Part shown: positions 42,432-50,797 of the stretch, piece after piece
How the letters are laid out: each line of letters opens with the position of its first letter
Position numbering within the stretch: position 1 is the stretch's first letter
DNA from: Paenibacillus pasadenensis
GTDB taxonomy: Bacteria; Bacillota; Bacilli; Paenibacillales; Paenibacillaceae
Assembly: GCF_023715725.1 (NCBI RefSeq)
Contig: NZ_JAMBOT010000010.1
Span: 54,558 to 118,557, forward strand
Length of the DNA stretch: 64,000 nucleotides
Direction of reading: 5' to 3'
Notes under the pieces: generated by a model
The model's input: the letters and a program-made list of their open reading frames with translations, nothing else
Database searches by the model: none
What the model was told of the DNA's origin: nothing
Translations under genes and position numbers: made by a program

Positions 42432-43259
42432 ATGGAATTGTGGTACACAGAGAAGCAAACCGAGTCTTACGGCATCACGGCGAAAGTGAAAGAAACCTAT
42501 GTAAACGAGCAAACGGATTTCCAGCAGCTCGCAATGATCGAGACCGAGGAGTTCGGCACGATGCTCGTGCTCGACGGCATGGTCATGACGACCGACAAGG
42601 ATGAGTTCGTTTACCATGAGATGGTAGCGCATCCGGCGCTCAACACGCATCCGAACCCGGAGCAAGTGCTCGTAGTGGGCGGCGGCGACGGCGGCGTTAT
42701 CCGCGAAATTCTCAAACATCCAAAAGTAAAACGCGCCGTGCTCGTCGATATCGACGGCAAGGTTATCGAATACTCCAAGAAGTATCTGCCGAACATCGCT
42801 TCCGGCCTGGACGACGCTCGCGTCGAAGTGCATGTGAACGACGGCTTTATGCATATCCACGATCATAAAAACGAGTACGACGTTATTATGGTAGACTCCA
42901 CCGAGCCGGTCGGCCCAGCGGCCAACCTGTTCACGCGCGGCTTCTATCAAGGCATCTACGAGGCGCTGAAAGAAGACGGCCTGTTCGTTGCGCAAACGGA
43001 CAACCCTTGGTTCAAAGCCGATCTGATCACCAGCGTTAACCGCGACGTGAAGGAAGTTTTCCCGATCGTGCGCGTGTTCTGGGCAAACGTGCCGACGTAT
43101 CCGTCCGGCCTGTGGACGTTCACGATGGGCTCCAAAAAGCATGATCCGCTCGCAGTAGACGAAACGGCTATTCCGGAGCGCGAAACGAAGTACTACACGC
43201 CGCGTCTGCACAAAGCAGCGTTTGTACTGCCTAAGTTCGTCGAGGATCTGGTGAAATAA
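42432..43259 (+). CDS. speE: Spermidine synthase
   Basis: A 275-residue aminopropyltransferase that makes spermidine from putrescine and decarboxylated SAM. ATG 42432 (MELWYTEKQTESYGITAKVKETYVNEQTDFQ) matches Bacillus SpeE and has AAGGGACT upstream. Motifs: DGMVMTTDKDEFVYHEMVAHPALNTHP, the SAM-binding VLVVGGGDGGVIREILKHP, VDIDGKVIEYSKKYLP and MVDSTEPVGPAANLF. The stop and the next start overlap by one base (TAATG), so speB is translationally coupled. Confidence 0.97.
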   Translation: MELWYTEKQTESYGITAKVKETYVNEQTDFQQLAMIETEEFGTMLVLDGMVMTTDKDEFVYHEMVAHPALNTHPNPEQVLVVGGGDGGVIREILKHPKVKRAVLVDIDGKVIEYSKKYLPNIASGLDDARVEVHVNDGFMHIHDHKNEYDVIMVDSTEPVGPAANLFTRGFYQGIYEALKEDGLFVAQTDNPWFKADLITSVNRDVKEVFPIVRVFWANVPTYPSGLWTFTMGSKKHDPLAVDETAIPERETKYYTPRLHKAAFVLPKFVEDLVK

Positions 43260-44128
43260 TGAAAATCGACCAAAAATACTCCGGCAACGTTTTTATTCTC
43301 AGCTCCGAGAACTATGAAGCATCGCGCGCCGTTATCTACGGCATGCCGATGGACTTCACCGTGAGCTTCCGTCCCGGCTCCCGTTTTGGCCCGGCCCGTA
43401 TCCGCGAGGTATCGATCGGCCTGGAAGAGTACAGCCCGTATCTGGACCGCAGCCTGGAAGAAATCGAATATTTTGATGCCGGCGACCTGCTGCTTCCGTT
43501 TGGCAACGCAGCCCGCTCACTCGACATTATCGGCGAGTTTGTAGCTGGAGTGCTGGCGGACGGCAAGATGCCGGTCGGCCTCGGCGGCGAGCATCTCGTC
43601 AGCTGGCCGATTTTCCGGGAGGTTTATAAAAAGCATCCGGATCTCGCCATCATTCACTTCGACGCGCACGCCGATCTCCGCGAGTCGTATGAAGGCGAGC
43701 CGCTGTCCCATTCCACACCGCTGCGCAAAGCGGCTGGCCTGATGGGCGGCAAAAATATTTATCAGTTCGGCATCCGTTCCGGCTCCCGTGAGGAATGGCA
43801 GTTCGCCCGCGAGAACATTAACTTCCATCCGTTCGAAGTGCTTGAGCCGCTCAAAAAAGTGCTGCCTGAGCTGGAAGGCCGTCCGGTTTACCTGACGATC
43901 GACATCGACGTGCTGGATCCTTCCGCAGCGCCGGGCACCGGCACCGCAGAAGCTGGCGGCATTACGAGCAAGGAGCTGATTGATGCCGTACATGCAATTG
44001 CCCGCTCCGGCGTGAACGTTGTCGGCTGCGATCTCGTCGAAGTAGCGCCTGCTTACGATCCTACGGAACAAACGCAGATCGTCGCTTCCAAAGTCATTCG
44101 CGAAATGCTGCTCGGCTTCATTAAATAA
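43259..44128 (+). CDS. speB: Agmatinase
   Basis: A 289-residue ureohydrolase converting agmatine to putrescine and urea, one step before SpeE. Manganese-binding motifs: GGEHLVSWPI, IIHFDAHADLRESY, and LTIDIDVLDPSAAPGTGTAEAGG. Length is the family norm. With speE it forms the polyamine operon. Arginine decarboxylase, which would supply agmatine, is not in the window. Confidence 0.97.
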   Translation: MKIDQKYSGNVFILSSENYEASRAVIYGMPMDFTVSFRPGSRFGPARIREVSIGLEEYSPYLDRSLEEIEYFDAGDLLLPFGNAARSLDIIGEFVAGVLADGKMPVGLGGEHLVSWPIFREVYKKHPDLAIIHFDAHADLRESYEGEPLSHSTPLRKAAGLMGGKNIYQFGIRSGSREEWQFARENINFHPFEVLEPLKKVLPELEGRPVYLTIDIDVLDPSAAPGTGTAEAGGITSKELIDAVHAIARSGVNVVGCDLVEVAPAYDPTEQTQIVASKVIREMLLGFIK

Positions 44129-44312
44129 ACCGGCCTTTTCCGTTCGGAATCGCGCTGTCGGGGCTTCTCGTGCAGCGGAAGCTTCGGCCGTTAGCACAAA
44201 CCGTTGCAATAAGCGGCGCTGCTGTTAGCGGGGCAGTCTGCTAATAGCCTGGATTGCTTTAATTTATTCGGCACTGCTGAAATCCCCGACCAGCGGGAGT
44301 TCCCGCTGCACA

Positions 44313-44356
44313 GCCCCGTTCCTCCCGTCTGCGACGCGGGGAGCGGGGATTTTTTT
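44313..44356 (+). terminator. Terminator of the polyamine operon
   Basis: CCCCGTTCCTCCCG paired with CGGGGAGCGGGG and followed by ATTTTTTT. A second perfect hairpin CAGCGGGA / TCCCGCTG lies just upstream at 44291-44308. It is 185 bases after speB. Confidence 0.75.
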
Positions 44357-44429
44357 GTCCGGCGATGCTTGGACCTCTACTTGTTTGGCTATACTGGCTG
44401 ATAGAATACAAGGAGGTGCCTAAAGCGCT

Positions 44430-44693
44430 ATGGGATTGCTGCCGATACATGAGCATTTGGCCGAGCTGTGGACCATCCGCGAACGCCGGCCGCTGACGAG
44501 CGAGGAACAGGCGGACTTTGAGCATTGTTTGGCGGTGAACGCCTCGCATTGCCGGCGGTTGGCCAACCTGTACAATATGTCGCTGCTCGCGTCTATGACC
44601 AACGACACCGAGTGGCATCACGAAATTTGCGGCAAAATCGAGAAGCTCGACGGAACGCCGCCCGCCTTCCGCGGTAAAAACGGACAGGTCTAG
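44430..44693 (+). CDS. Small hypothetical protein
   Basis: An 87-residue protein with AAGGAGGTGCC before ATG 44430. It reads LPIHEHLAELWTIRERRPLTSEEQADFEHCLAVNASHCRRLANLYNMSLLASMTNDTEWHHEICGKIEKL, all helical, with His/Cys residues (H39-C41-like, HHEIC) that might bind metal. I recognise it as a type common in Paenibacillus genomes but cannot name a function. Confidence 0.7.
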   Translation: MGLLPIHEHLAELWTIRERRPLTSEEQADFEHCLAVNASHCRRLANLYNMSLLASMTNDTEWHHEICGKIEKLDGTPPAFRGKNGQV

Positions 44694-44860
44694 AGGACAT
44701 CGCCCCTGCCAATCGCCTTTCACTCCGCTTCCCTGGACTTAACCCGCGCGAGTATCTCGGCTTGCCCAGGGTAAGTTCGAACGCCCCCTGAAAAAGCCGG
44801 TTGCCTCCTGCGAGCCTCTCATAGAGGCGGGGATTTCGGTCAGAGGGGGGCGGCGCTTTG

Positions 44861-44936
44861 GCGGGCCTCGACAGGACTGGTAGATGTAGCGATGCGGAAG
44901 TGCGGGCCTCGACAGGACTGATGGATGTAGCGATGC
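44861..44936. repeat. Tandem pair of 35-bp direct repeats
   Basis: The 35-base unit GCGGGCCTCGACAGGACTGR...GATGTAGCGATGC occurs at 44861-44895 and 44902-44936, with two substitutions and a 41-base period. No coding frame uses it. It opens a 550-bp intergenic stretch (44694-45277) that holds only repeats. Confidence 0.85.
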
Positions 44937-44992
44937 TTGAGGAGGCTGGGCCAGCCCAGAGGGTCAGCAGATGGCTCACGGCCAACGTACGG

Positions 44993-45177
44993 TTTAACGC
45001 AACTGAGAAGCGTTATTTCCGCTAAAATCGCCTTTTCTGAGATTTAACGCAACTGAGAAGTCTTATATGCTGGAAAAGAGAGCTTTATGGCCCTTCCAGC
45101 ACTGAATAAGGCGTCTCAGTTGCGTTACGTGTCAAAAGGAATGAAAATTGGCTCAATAAGGCGTCTCAGTTGCGTTA
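44993..45177. repeat. Composite inverted-repeat element, two copies each way
   Basis: A 22-24-base unit (core TAACGCAACTGAGA) occurs as two direct copies at 44993-45016 and 45043-45066, then as two inverted copies at 45106-45127 and 45156-45177. An inner stem GCTGGAA / TTCCAGC (45069-45075 and 45094-45100) closes the centre. The whole can fold into one nested hairpin. A degenerate extra copy continues at about 45208-45234, into the upstream part of the next open frame. This looks like a dispersed Paenibacillus repeat or MITE. Confidence 0.85.
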
Positions 45178-45277
45178 CACGCCAACAGGGATGAAAGTTT
45201 GCCCGGACAGGACGTTTATTTGCGATACATGTCAACGTTCCGCCGATCTCCGGCTGCGCCGCTTGGGAGGGATTAAG

Positions 45278-45805
45278 CTGGAGGATAGCAAGGTTTATTC
45301 GTTTCCGCCCATTATCGCGCCGGGCGCAACCGTGCTTGTGCTTGGAAGCATGCCTGGAGTCAAATCGCTGCAGGAGCAGCGGTACTATGCCAACGACCGC
45401 AATTATATGTGGCGCATTCTTTATGCGCTCAGCGGGCGGGAGCCCGACGATGCCTACGAAGAGAGGCTTGCTTACGCAGCCGGCATTGGAGTGGCGATGT
45501 GGGATATGATCGGCTCCTGCATCCGCCCCGGAAGCCTGGACATGAACATCCGCGATGCCGAGCCAAACGATTTGCCGGGGCTGGTGCAGCAATACCCGAC
45601 GTTGCGCGCGCTTGCTTTTAATGGCGCCAAGTCGCACGCCACTTTTCAAAAACACTTCAAGGATCATTCCGCATTAGCGGGATTAGAGCTGCTGCGCTTG
45701 CCTTCCACAAGCCCGGTTCCGACTCCGGCTATGCGCAATTTGGAGGATCGTCTAACGGAGTGGGTTCGGCTTAAACCGTATTTACGCGGCCTGGAGGAGC
45801 ACTAA
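45278..45805 (+). CDS. DNA-deoxyinosine (hypoxanthine) glycosylase, UDG family 6
   Basis: A base-excision repair glycosylase of about 175 residues. Conserved parts are KVYSFPPIIAPGATVLVLGSMPGVKSLQEQRYYANDRNYMWRILYAL (SMPG, YYAN, N.MW), VAMWDMIGSCIRPGSLDMNI, ALAFNGAKSHATF and LPSTSPVPTP. These are family 6 motifs. The open frame extends upstream to 45170, but those codons come from the inverted repeat, so they are not a real N-terminus. GGGAGG (45265-45270) points to CTG 45278 as a non-standard start; 45263 TTG is the alternative. Confidence 0.82.
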   Translation: MEDSKVYSFPPIIAPGATVLVLGSMPGVKSLQEQRYYANDRNYMWRILYALSGREPDDAYEERLAYAAGIGVAMWDMIGSCIRPGSLDMNIRDAEPNDLPGLVQQYPTLRALAFNGAKSHATFQKHFKDHSALAGLELLRLPSTSPVPTPAMRNLEDRLTEWVRLKPYLRGLEEH

Positions 45806-45998
45806 GCTTAGCTGTGAGCAATGTACCCGGCGCCGCTTAGCGCCGCCTCTGATCTTAACCTTCGAGCTGCAGAACGGCAGCCCGAAGGTTTTTCGTCATC
45901 CGGAGAGGATCATTGAAACTTGCTGCTATCCTGTATATAGTAATGAAGATAACGATGCCCGTCGCCTGACGCTCGGGCAGAGGGGTTGCTTAAGCGAT

Positions 45999-46541
45999 AT
46001 GACACGACATAATGAAGCTTCTCCCGGCGCGAATCGCATGGGCGAGGCCGGGCTGCCGGACAATTCCGTTCCGCCGGAGCAGGCTGAGGGCCGCCGCGCA
46101 ACGCCGCCGCAAGAGGGCAAACGCGACGTCATTATTACCGTGCACAGCACACAGGACGGACGCCGCTCGCCTGCCGCGCAGCATCGCGGAGAGCTTATCC
46201 AAAAAGGAAAAACGACGTTTCTCCGTTACGAGGAACAGGACGAGCTGCACGGCGGGGTGCGAACGACGCTTCGCTGGAACGGCGAGGAGCTGTCGCTTAT
46301 TCGCCGGGGAGGGCTGGAGTCGGAGCAGACGTTTGCGGCCGGTCAATCCCGAGGAGGCAGGTATTCTTCGCCTCATCTCGCCTTTCCCATGGTGACGGAG
46401 ACGGAGGAGCTGTCGGCGACGGCGACGGGCGGAACGCTGCTGCCGCTGACGCTAGCGTGGACGTACCGGCTGCGCATTGAAGACCAGTTAAGCGGCCGCT
46501 TTCAATTGCGGCTTACGATACAGGAGGCTAATCACTCATGA
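45999..46541 (+). CDS. ywiB: DUF1934 protein (YwiB)
   Basis: A 180-residue cytoplasmic beta-barrel protein of the DUF1934/YwiB family. The first 40 residues are variable; family similarity starts at KRDVIITVHSTQDG and runs through GKTTFLRYEEQDELHGGVRTTLRWNGEELSLIRRGG to the LTLAWTYRLRIEDQLSGRFQLRLTIQ end. The ATGA overlap with argS (46538-46541) reproduces the B. subtilis ywiB-argS pair, so the two are co-translated. Function is unknown. Confidence 0.9.
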   Translation: MTRHNEASPGANRMGEAGLPDNSVPPEQAEGRRATPPQEGKRDVIITVHSTQDGRRSPAAQHRGELIQKGKTTFLRYEEQDELHGGVRTTLRWNGEELSLIRRGGLESEQTFAAGQSRGGRYSSPHLAFPMVTETEELSATATGGTLLPLTLAWTYRLRIEDQLSGRFQLRLTIQEANHS

Positions 46542-48214
46542 GTCAGAATGTTTTGGAGCAAGTATATACGGCGATCCGCGAAGGTATTGCCGACGCTGTT
46601 GTCGCCGCAGGGCTGGCAGCTCGCGAGGAGCTGCCGGTTTTTGTGCTGGAAGTGCCGCGCGACAAATCGCATGGCGATTTGGCGACAAATGCCGCGATGC
46701 AGCTGACAAAGCTCGCCCGCAAAAACCCGCGCCAAATTGCTGAGGCCATCTTGGAAAATCTGGACAAGGAGAAAGCGTCCATTCTGTCTGCAGATATTGC
46801 CGGACCGGGCTTTATCAACTTCCGTCTGGACCGCGCTTATCTGTATCCGGTCGTCGGTCAGGTTCAGGCCGCAGGAGAAAAGTACGGCCGCGGTGAAAAC
46901 ACCGGCAAACGCGTTGAGGTTGAGTTTGTCAGCGCCAATCCGACAGGCAATCTGCATCTGGGCCATGCGCGCGGAGCGGCTGTCGGCGACGCGCTCTGCA
47001 ACGTGCTTGATTTTGCGGGCAACGAAGTGACGCGTGAATACTACATTAATGATGCCGGAGCACAGGTGAACAATCTGGCAAAGTCTATTGAGGCGCGCTA
47101 CCGCCAGCAGCTTGGACAGCAAGCAGAGCTGCCGGAGGACGGTTATCACGGCGAGGATATCGTCGGTTTTGCGCGCGAGCTTGCGGCCGAGCGCGGCGAT
47201 GCCCTGCTTTCCATGAGCGACGAGGAGCGATTTGCTTTCTTCAAAGCGTACGGCCTGGAGCGCGAGCTTGGAAAAATTAAACGCGACCTGGAGCGTTTCC
47301 GCGTTCCATTCGATCTGTGGTACAGCGAAACATCCCTTTACGAAAAGGGTCTTGTCACACAAGCGCTTGACGCCCTGCGCGAAAAGGGTCAGGTGTACGA
47401 GGAGGAAGGCGCGACCTGGCTCAATACAACCGCCTACGGAGACGATAAAAACCGCGTTCTGATTAAGAACGACGGCTCTTATACGTATCTGACGCCAGAC
47501 ATCGCCTATCACCGCGACAAGTACGGACGCGGCTACGACACGATGATCAATATTTGGGGCGCTGACCACCATGGCTACATTCCGCGTATGAAGGCAGCGA
47601 TGGAAGCTCTCGGCAACGATCCGGACAAGCTTGTTGTCCTCATCGCGCAGATGGTCAGCCTGTTCCAGAACGGCGAAAAGGTTAAAATGTCCAAACGCAC
47701 CGGCAAAGCGGTGACGATGGAAGATCTGATGGATGAAGTCGGCGTTGATGCGATTCGTTATTTCTTCACGATGCGCAGCATGGACTCTCATCTGGACTTT
47801 GATATGGATTTGGCCGTATCCACATCCAACGAAAATCCGGTTTATTATGTACAGTACGCTCATGCCCGCATTTGCAGCATTTTGCGCCAGGCTGCGGAGC
47901 AGGGCGTCAGTCTGCCGTCGCTAGAACAGACGGAGCTGTCCCGCCTAAACACCGAGCACGAATTCGACCTTCTGCTCAAGCTTGCGGAGTTCCCGCAGGA
48001 GATCCGCCAGGCGGCGGAGCAGCATGCGCCGCACCGTCTTGTCCGTTATGTATACGAGCTGGCTTCCCAGCTGCACAGCTACTACCGCGCCGAGCGCGCC
48101 ATCACCGAGGATGCGGCTCAAACAGGCGCTCGTCTGGCGCTGCTGGACGCGGTGCGCACCGTCATCGCTAATGCGCTGCGCCTGATCGGAGTATCCGCGC
48201 CGGAACGCATGTAA
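46538..48214 (+). CDS. argS: Arginyl-tRNA synthetase
   Basis: A 558-residue class I synthetase charging tRNA-Arg. ATP-binding motifs: ANPTGNLHLGHARG (HIGH, residues 140-143) and VKMSKRTG (KMSKS). The N-terminal additional domain (1-110) and the C-terminal DALR anticodon-binding domain (DLLLKLAEFPQEI...VRYVYELASQLHSYY) are complete. Length is the family norm. Confidence 0.98.
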   Translation: MSQNVLEQVYTAIREGIADAVVAAGLAAREELPVFVLEVPRDKSHGDLATNAAMQLTKLARKNPRQIAEAILENLDKEKASILSADIAGPGFINFRLDRAYLYPVVGQVQAAGEKYGRGENTGKRVEVEFVSANPTGNLHLGHARGAAVGDALCNVLDFAGNEVTREYYINDAGAQVNNLAKSIEARYRQQLGQQAELPEDGYHGEDIVGFARELAAERGDALLSMSDEERFAFFKAYGLERELGKIKRDLERFRVPFDLWYSETSLYEKGLVTQALDALREKGQVYEEEGATWLNTTAYGDDKNRVLIKNDGSYTYLTPDIAYHRDKYGRGYDTMINIWGADHHGYIPRMKAAMEALGNDPDKLVVLIAQMVSLFQNGEKVKMSKRTGKAVTMEDLMDEVGVDAIRYFFTMRSMDSHLDFDMDLAVSTSNENPVYYVQYAHARICSILRQAAEQGVSLPSLEQTELSRLNTEHEFDLLLKLAEFPQEIRQAAEQHAPHRLVRYVYELASQLHSYYRAERAITEDAAQTGARLALLDAVRTVIANALRLIGVSAPERM

Positions 48215-48227
48215 GCAATACCATTCG

Positions 48228-48263
48228 CAAAAAAGCCGCCGAGGCTCAGAGCTCGGCGGCTTT
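48228..48263. terminator. Bidirectional terminator between argS and the subtilase gene
   Basis: AAAGCCGCCGAG / CTCGGCGGCTTT perfect 12-bp stem. Its left arm follows argS and its right arm runs into the stop region of the minus-strand subtilase gene. Confidence 0.9.
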
Positions 48264-49364
48264 CATCATTTTGGGAACGTCAAGCTCCCCGGGAGCTTTG
48301 CTGTCCTTGGCCCCGCGCAACGGGATCATAGACCGCTTCAAAATCGCTTTAATATCGGAGGGAGTAAGCTCGGGCTTCTGGGCCAGCAGCAAAGCGACAG
48401 CTCCGCTGACATGGGAGGTTGCCATCGAGGTGCCGCTCATCTCATGATACTTGCCCTTCAGCCAAGCGGAATGAATCCGGTCGCCGGGCGCATAAATGTC
48501 GATGTACGGTCCGCGGTTGCTGAAGGCGGCGATGCGCCTTAACCGGTTCGTCGCGCCGACGGATATCGTCTGCGGATAACGAGCGGGATAATCGACAGAG
48601 CGCCTGCGGCTGTCGTTGCCGGAGGAGGCAATAATGATGACCCCGGCATTGGTGGCATTGATGCAGGCGGTATGCAGAGCTTTGCTGCGCGATCTCATGC
48701 CAAAGCTCATATTAATGATGTTCATCCCGCTGCGCACGCACCACTCGATTCCGAGAATGATGTCGGACACATAAGCGCTGCCATGCTGATCAAACGCTTT
48801 AACGGGGTATACAATCGATCTCGGAGCAACGCCGATCATGCCGGAGGGCTGGTTGGCTGCCGCAATAGTGCCGGCAATATGAGTCCCGTGCCCGTTATCG
48901 TCATGAGGCGGCTGGGTGCGGTCAATCAGATTGATGCCGCGGCCGAGCGAAGATTTTAAATCGGGATGTGAATGATCTACGCCGGTGTCGATGACGCCGA
49001 TTTTGACGCGATGGCCGGTCGTCCGGTTCCATGCCAATGGTGCGCGGATCTGCTGCACGCCCCAGGGGAGCCCTTTTTCGGGCATCGCTTTGGGCAGTCC
49101 TGCGGCATTCATATGAATCAAGCTGTCATGTTCCAACGTAACGCTGTCCGGAAGCTGCGGCAGAGCCGCTTTTGCGGGCAGCAGCAGGCTAATCGACTGG
49201 ACGAGAGGAAGCGGAGTGAGCATCTCCCGGGGAAACGAGATTTCCTTGCAGGAATGGAGGACGGAGTAATAATCATCGCGGTGGCGAAAACAAAGCATGA
49301 GCCGCCTTGCCGGAGCGCCGGCGCAGGCAGGAAGGTGGCGCAGCCAGCGGAGCAGTTGATCCAA
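48246..49364 (-). CDS. Intracellular-type subtilisin-like serine protease
   Basis: A 372-residue S8 peptidase with no signal peptide. TTG 49364 is the start, seven bases after AGGAGGG. An N-terminal part of about 100 residues is propeptide-like (LLPAKAALPQLPDSVTLEHDSLIHMN). The catalytic triad is in IGVIDTGVDHSHPD (Asp), DDNGHGTHIAGT (His) and MSGTSMATSHVSG (Ser); the oxyanion Asn is in IIIASSGNDSRRR. Lack of a leader suggests an intracellular protease (AprX/Isp type), but an N-terminal pro-region could also be a remnant of export. It is antisense to the plus-strand housekeeping block. Confidence 0.93.
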   Translation of the reverse strand: MDQLLRWLRHLPACAGAPARRLMLCFRHRDDYYSVLHSCKEISFPREMLTPLPLVQSISLLLPAKAALPQLPDSVTLEHDSLIHMNAAGLPKAMPEKGLPWGVQQIRAPLAWNRTTGHRVKIGVIDTGVDHSHPDLKSSLGRGINLIDRTQPPHDDNGHGTHIAGTIAAANQPSGMIGVAPRSIVYPVKAFDQHGSAYVSDIILGIEWCVRSGMNIINMSFGMRSRSKALHTACINATNAGVIIIASSGNDSRRRSVDYPARYPQTISVGATNRLRRIAAFSNRGPYIDIYAPGDRIHSAWLKGKYHEMSGTSMATSHVSGAVALLLAQKPELTPSDIKAILKRSMIPLRGAKDSKAPGELDVPKMMKAAEL

Positions 49365-49871
49365 GTGATGTCCCTCCTGACGGACAATGCTTGGATAGTG
49401 TATGAGGGTGCAGTCCTTGCCCGAATGAGCAACTTGCCCGTTTTACAACAATTTGGGCCGCGACTCGTGTCAATCGCCCTGTTGGCTTCATACAATGAAC
49501 CAAGAGTCGAAGGGCTCTTTGCAAGCTGGGCAATGCCGCCTCAGGGGGCATTCAACCGGAAGGATACAGTCAGGAGCGAAGGGGGGACCCTTCGTTCTTC
49601 CTTTTTTCGGGGCGGAATTAAAAGCTGAAACACGAATAGACACCGAATTTCTACTGCTATTTCGGTACCGATTTGGAAGAATTCAAAGGTCCGCAGTGAT
49701 AAGAGGACAAGCCTTCGGCGCAGCAGACAGCTTATACTTGGCTTTCCGAGGCTGCCGGACTGCCGAATCGCCTTGATTTTTTGAAGCAAATAGGTTTTAC
49801 TATAGGTTGACTGTGGACATGATGGAATAAAGACTAGCGTACGATTATCCGAGAGGATGTGTCTGGATTAG
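49365..49871. other. 507-bp gap with a plus-strand terminator
   Basis: No gene is supported here. An open frame crosses the whole stretch but has no ribosome site or recognisable protein. It contains a terminator-like hairpin at 49574-49607 (GAGCGAAGGG / CCCTTCGTTC and a TTTTTT tract) on the plus strand, 265 bases upstream of rpoE. A short leader transcript or attenuator for rpoE is possible. A possible minus-strand TTGACA for the subtilase gene lies near 49466. Confidence 0.5.
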
Positions 49872-50435
49872 ATGAGCACGACGAATCTTTCCCAAAAGTT
49901 CGATGCGGAGCGCCTGCGCGAAATGCCGATGGTCGATCTGGCATTTGAGGTGCTGAAGGCGGCTAATACGCCTTTCTACTACCGCGATTTGATGAAAGAG
50001 ATTGCCAAATACCGCGGGCTGACGGATGGCGAAGTAAACAATGTCATTGCCCAGGTTTATACGGAGATTAATATCGACGGCCGTTTCGCCTGCGTCGGCA
50101 GCAACACGTGGGGGCTTAAGCGCTGGTATCCGGTTGAGAAAAACGAAGACCCGATCAGCAATGCAAAACGTCCGCGCATCATCAACGATGATGACGACCT
50201 GGAAGACGAGGAAGTCTTTGAGGGTGAAGAGGACGAGAACTATACCGAGAGCGAAGAAGACTTCGATCTGTTCGATGAGGATCGCGAGTTCGACGAGAGC
50301 GAGGAAGAAGACGCTGCTGTTGACGAGTCCATCGAGGAAGAGGATGCTGAGGCGGAAGAGTCTGACGACGACGAGGAAGACTTCGACGACGAGGAAGAAG
50401 ACGAAGACGACGATTCCGACGAAGAAGAAAAATAA
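49872..50435 (+). CDS. rpoE: RNA polymerase delta subunit
   Basis: A 187-residue delta subunit found only in Firmicutes. The folded N-terminal HARE-like domain (1-90, LAFEVLKAANTPFYYRDLMKEIAKYRGLTDGEVNNVIAQVYTEINIDGRFACVGSNTWGLKRWYP) binds RNA polymerase. The C-terminal tail (about 105-187) is almost wholly Asp/Glu. Delta displaces nucleic acid from the polymerase and speeds recycling. Located directly before pyrG as in Bacillus. Confidence 0.97.
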   Translation: MSTTNLSQKFDAERLREMPMVDLAFEVLKAANTPFYYRDLMKEIAKYRGLTDGEVNNVIAQVYTEINIDGRFACVGSNTWGLKRWYPVEKNEDPISNAKRPRIINDDDDLEDEEVFEGEEDENYTESEEDFDLFDEDREFDESEEEDAAVDESIEEEDAEAEESDDDEEDFDDEEEDEDDDSDEEEK

Positions 50436-50471
50436 TACTCTGGCTTTGAGCTGCATGAAGCTCATCGGCGG

Positions 50472-50510
50472 GAGGCGCTTCCGGTTTAGTGGCCGGAGAG
50501 CGCCTTTTTT
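50472..50510 (+). terminator. rpoE terminator
   Basis: AGGCGCTtCCGG / CCGGAGAGCGCCT stem with one bulge, then TTTTTT. Confidence 0.85.
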
Positions 50511-50535
50511 CTCTGCTCGGGCTTAATGCTTGTCC

Positions 50536-50564
50536 TTGACACGGCATCAGCCGTGAAGTACACT
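50536..50564 (+). promoter_or_regulatory. pyrG promoter
   Basis: TTGACA (50536-50541), a 17-base spacer and TACACT (50559-50564). A GGGC run begins 8 bases downstream, at 50572. Confidence 0.8.
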
Positions 50565-50571
50565 ATTGCAT

Positions 50572-50722
50572 GGGCTTTTTGGAGCGAAAAGTGATTTTTA
50601 ATCAGCTCAAGGCTGCAGGCGCATGGATCCGGCAAGTGGATGCCGATGCGGGCAGTCTGCATATTGCATGGGTGATTGAAGAAAGTGCCCCCTTATACGG
50701 GTGACACTTTTTTTGTTTTTTA
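50572..50722 (+). promoter_or_regulatory. pyrG leader with CTP-sensing attenuator
   Basis: The expected transcript starts GGGC (50572). At 50682-50717 a terminator hairpin AAAGTG-CCC / GGG-TG-CACTTT is followed by TTTTTTT; its ascending arm carries CCCCCTT. In B. subtilis pyrG, low CTP makes RNA polymerase add extra G residues at the GGGC start. The poly-G then pairs with the C-rich stem and prevents termination. All the needed parts are visible here; the mechanism is inferred by that homology. Confidence 0.8.
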
Positions 50723-50797
50723 TAAGGGGCTATGCCATGATTCCCGGCTGGCCTGGGCAACCTTTAACTAACATAGAAATATGGAGGGTACTAAACA

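Noticed and set aside
44861..45240. Possible CRISPR array
   Set aside because: Only two to five copies, some inverted, with unequal spacing and no cas genes.
46532..47863. 443-codon minus-strand frame over argS
   Set aside because: argS is unambiguous on the plus strand with HIGH and KMSK motifs; the antisense frame has none.
48972..49628. 218-codon plus-strand frame antisense to the subtilase gene
   Set aside because: Covers the gap and mirrors the protease N-terminus; no family or ribosome site.
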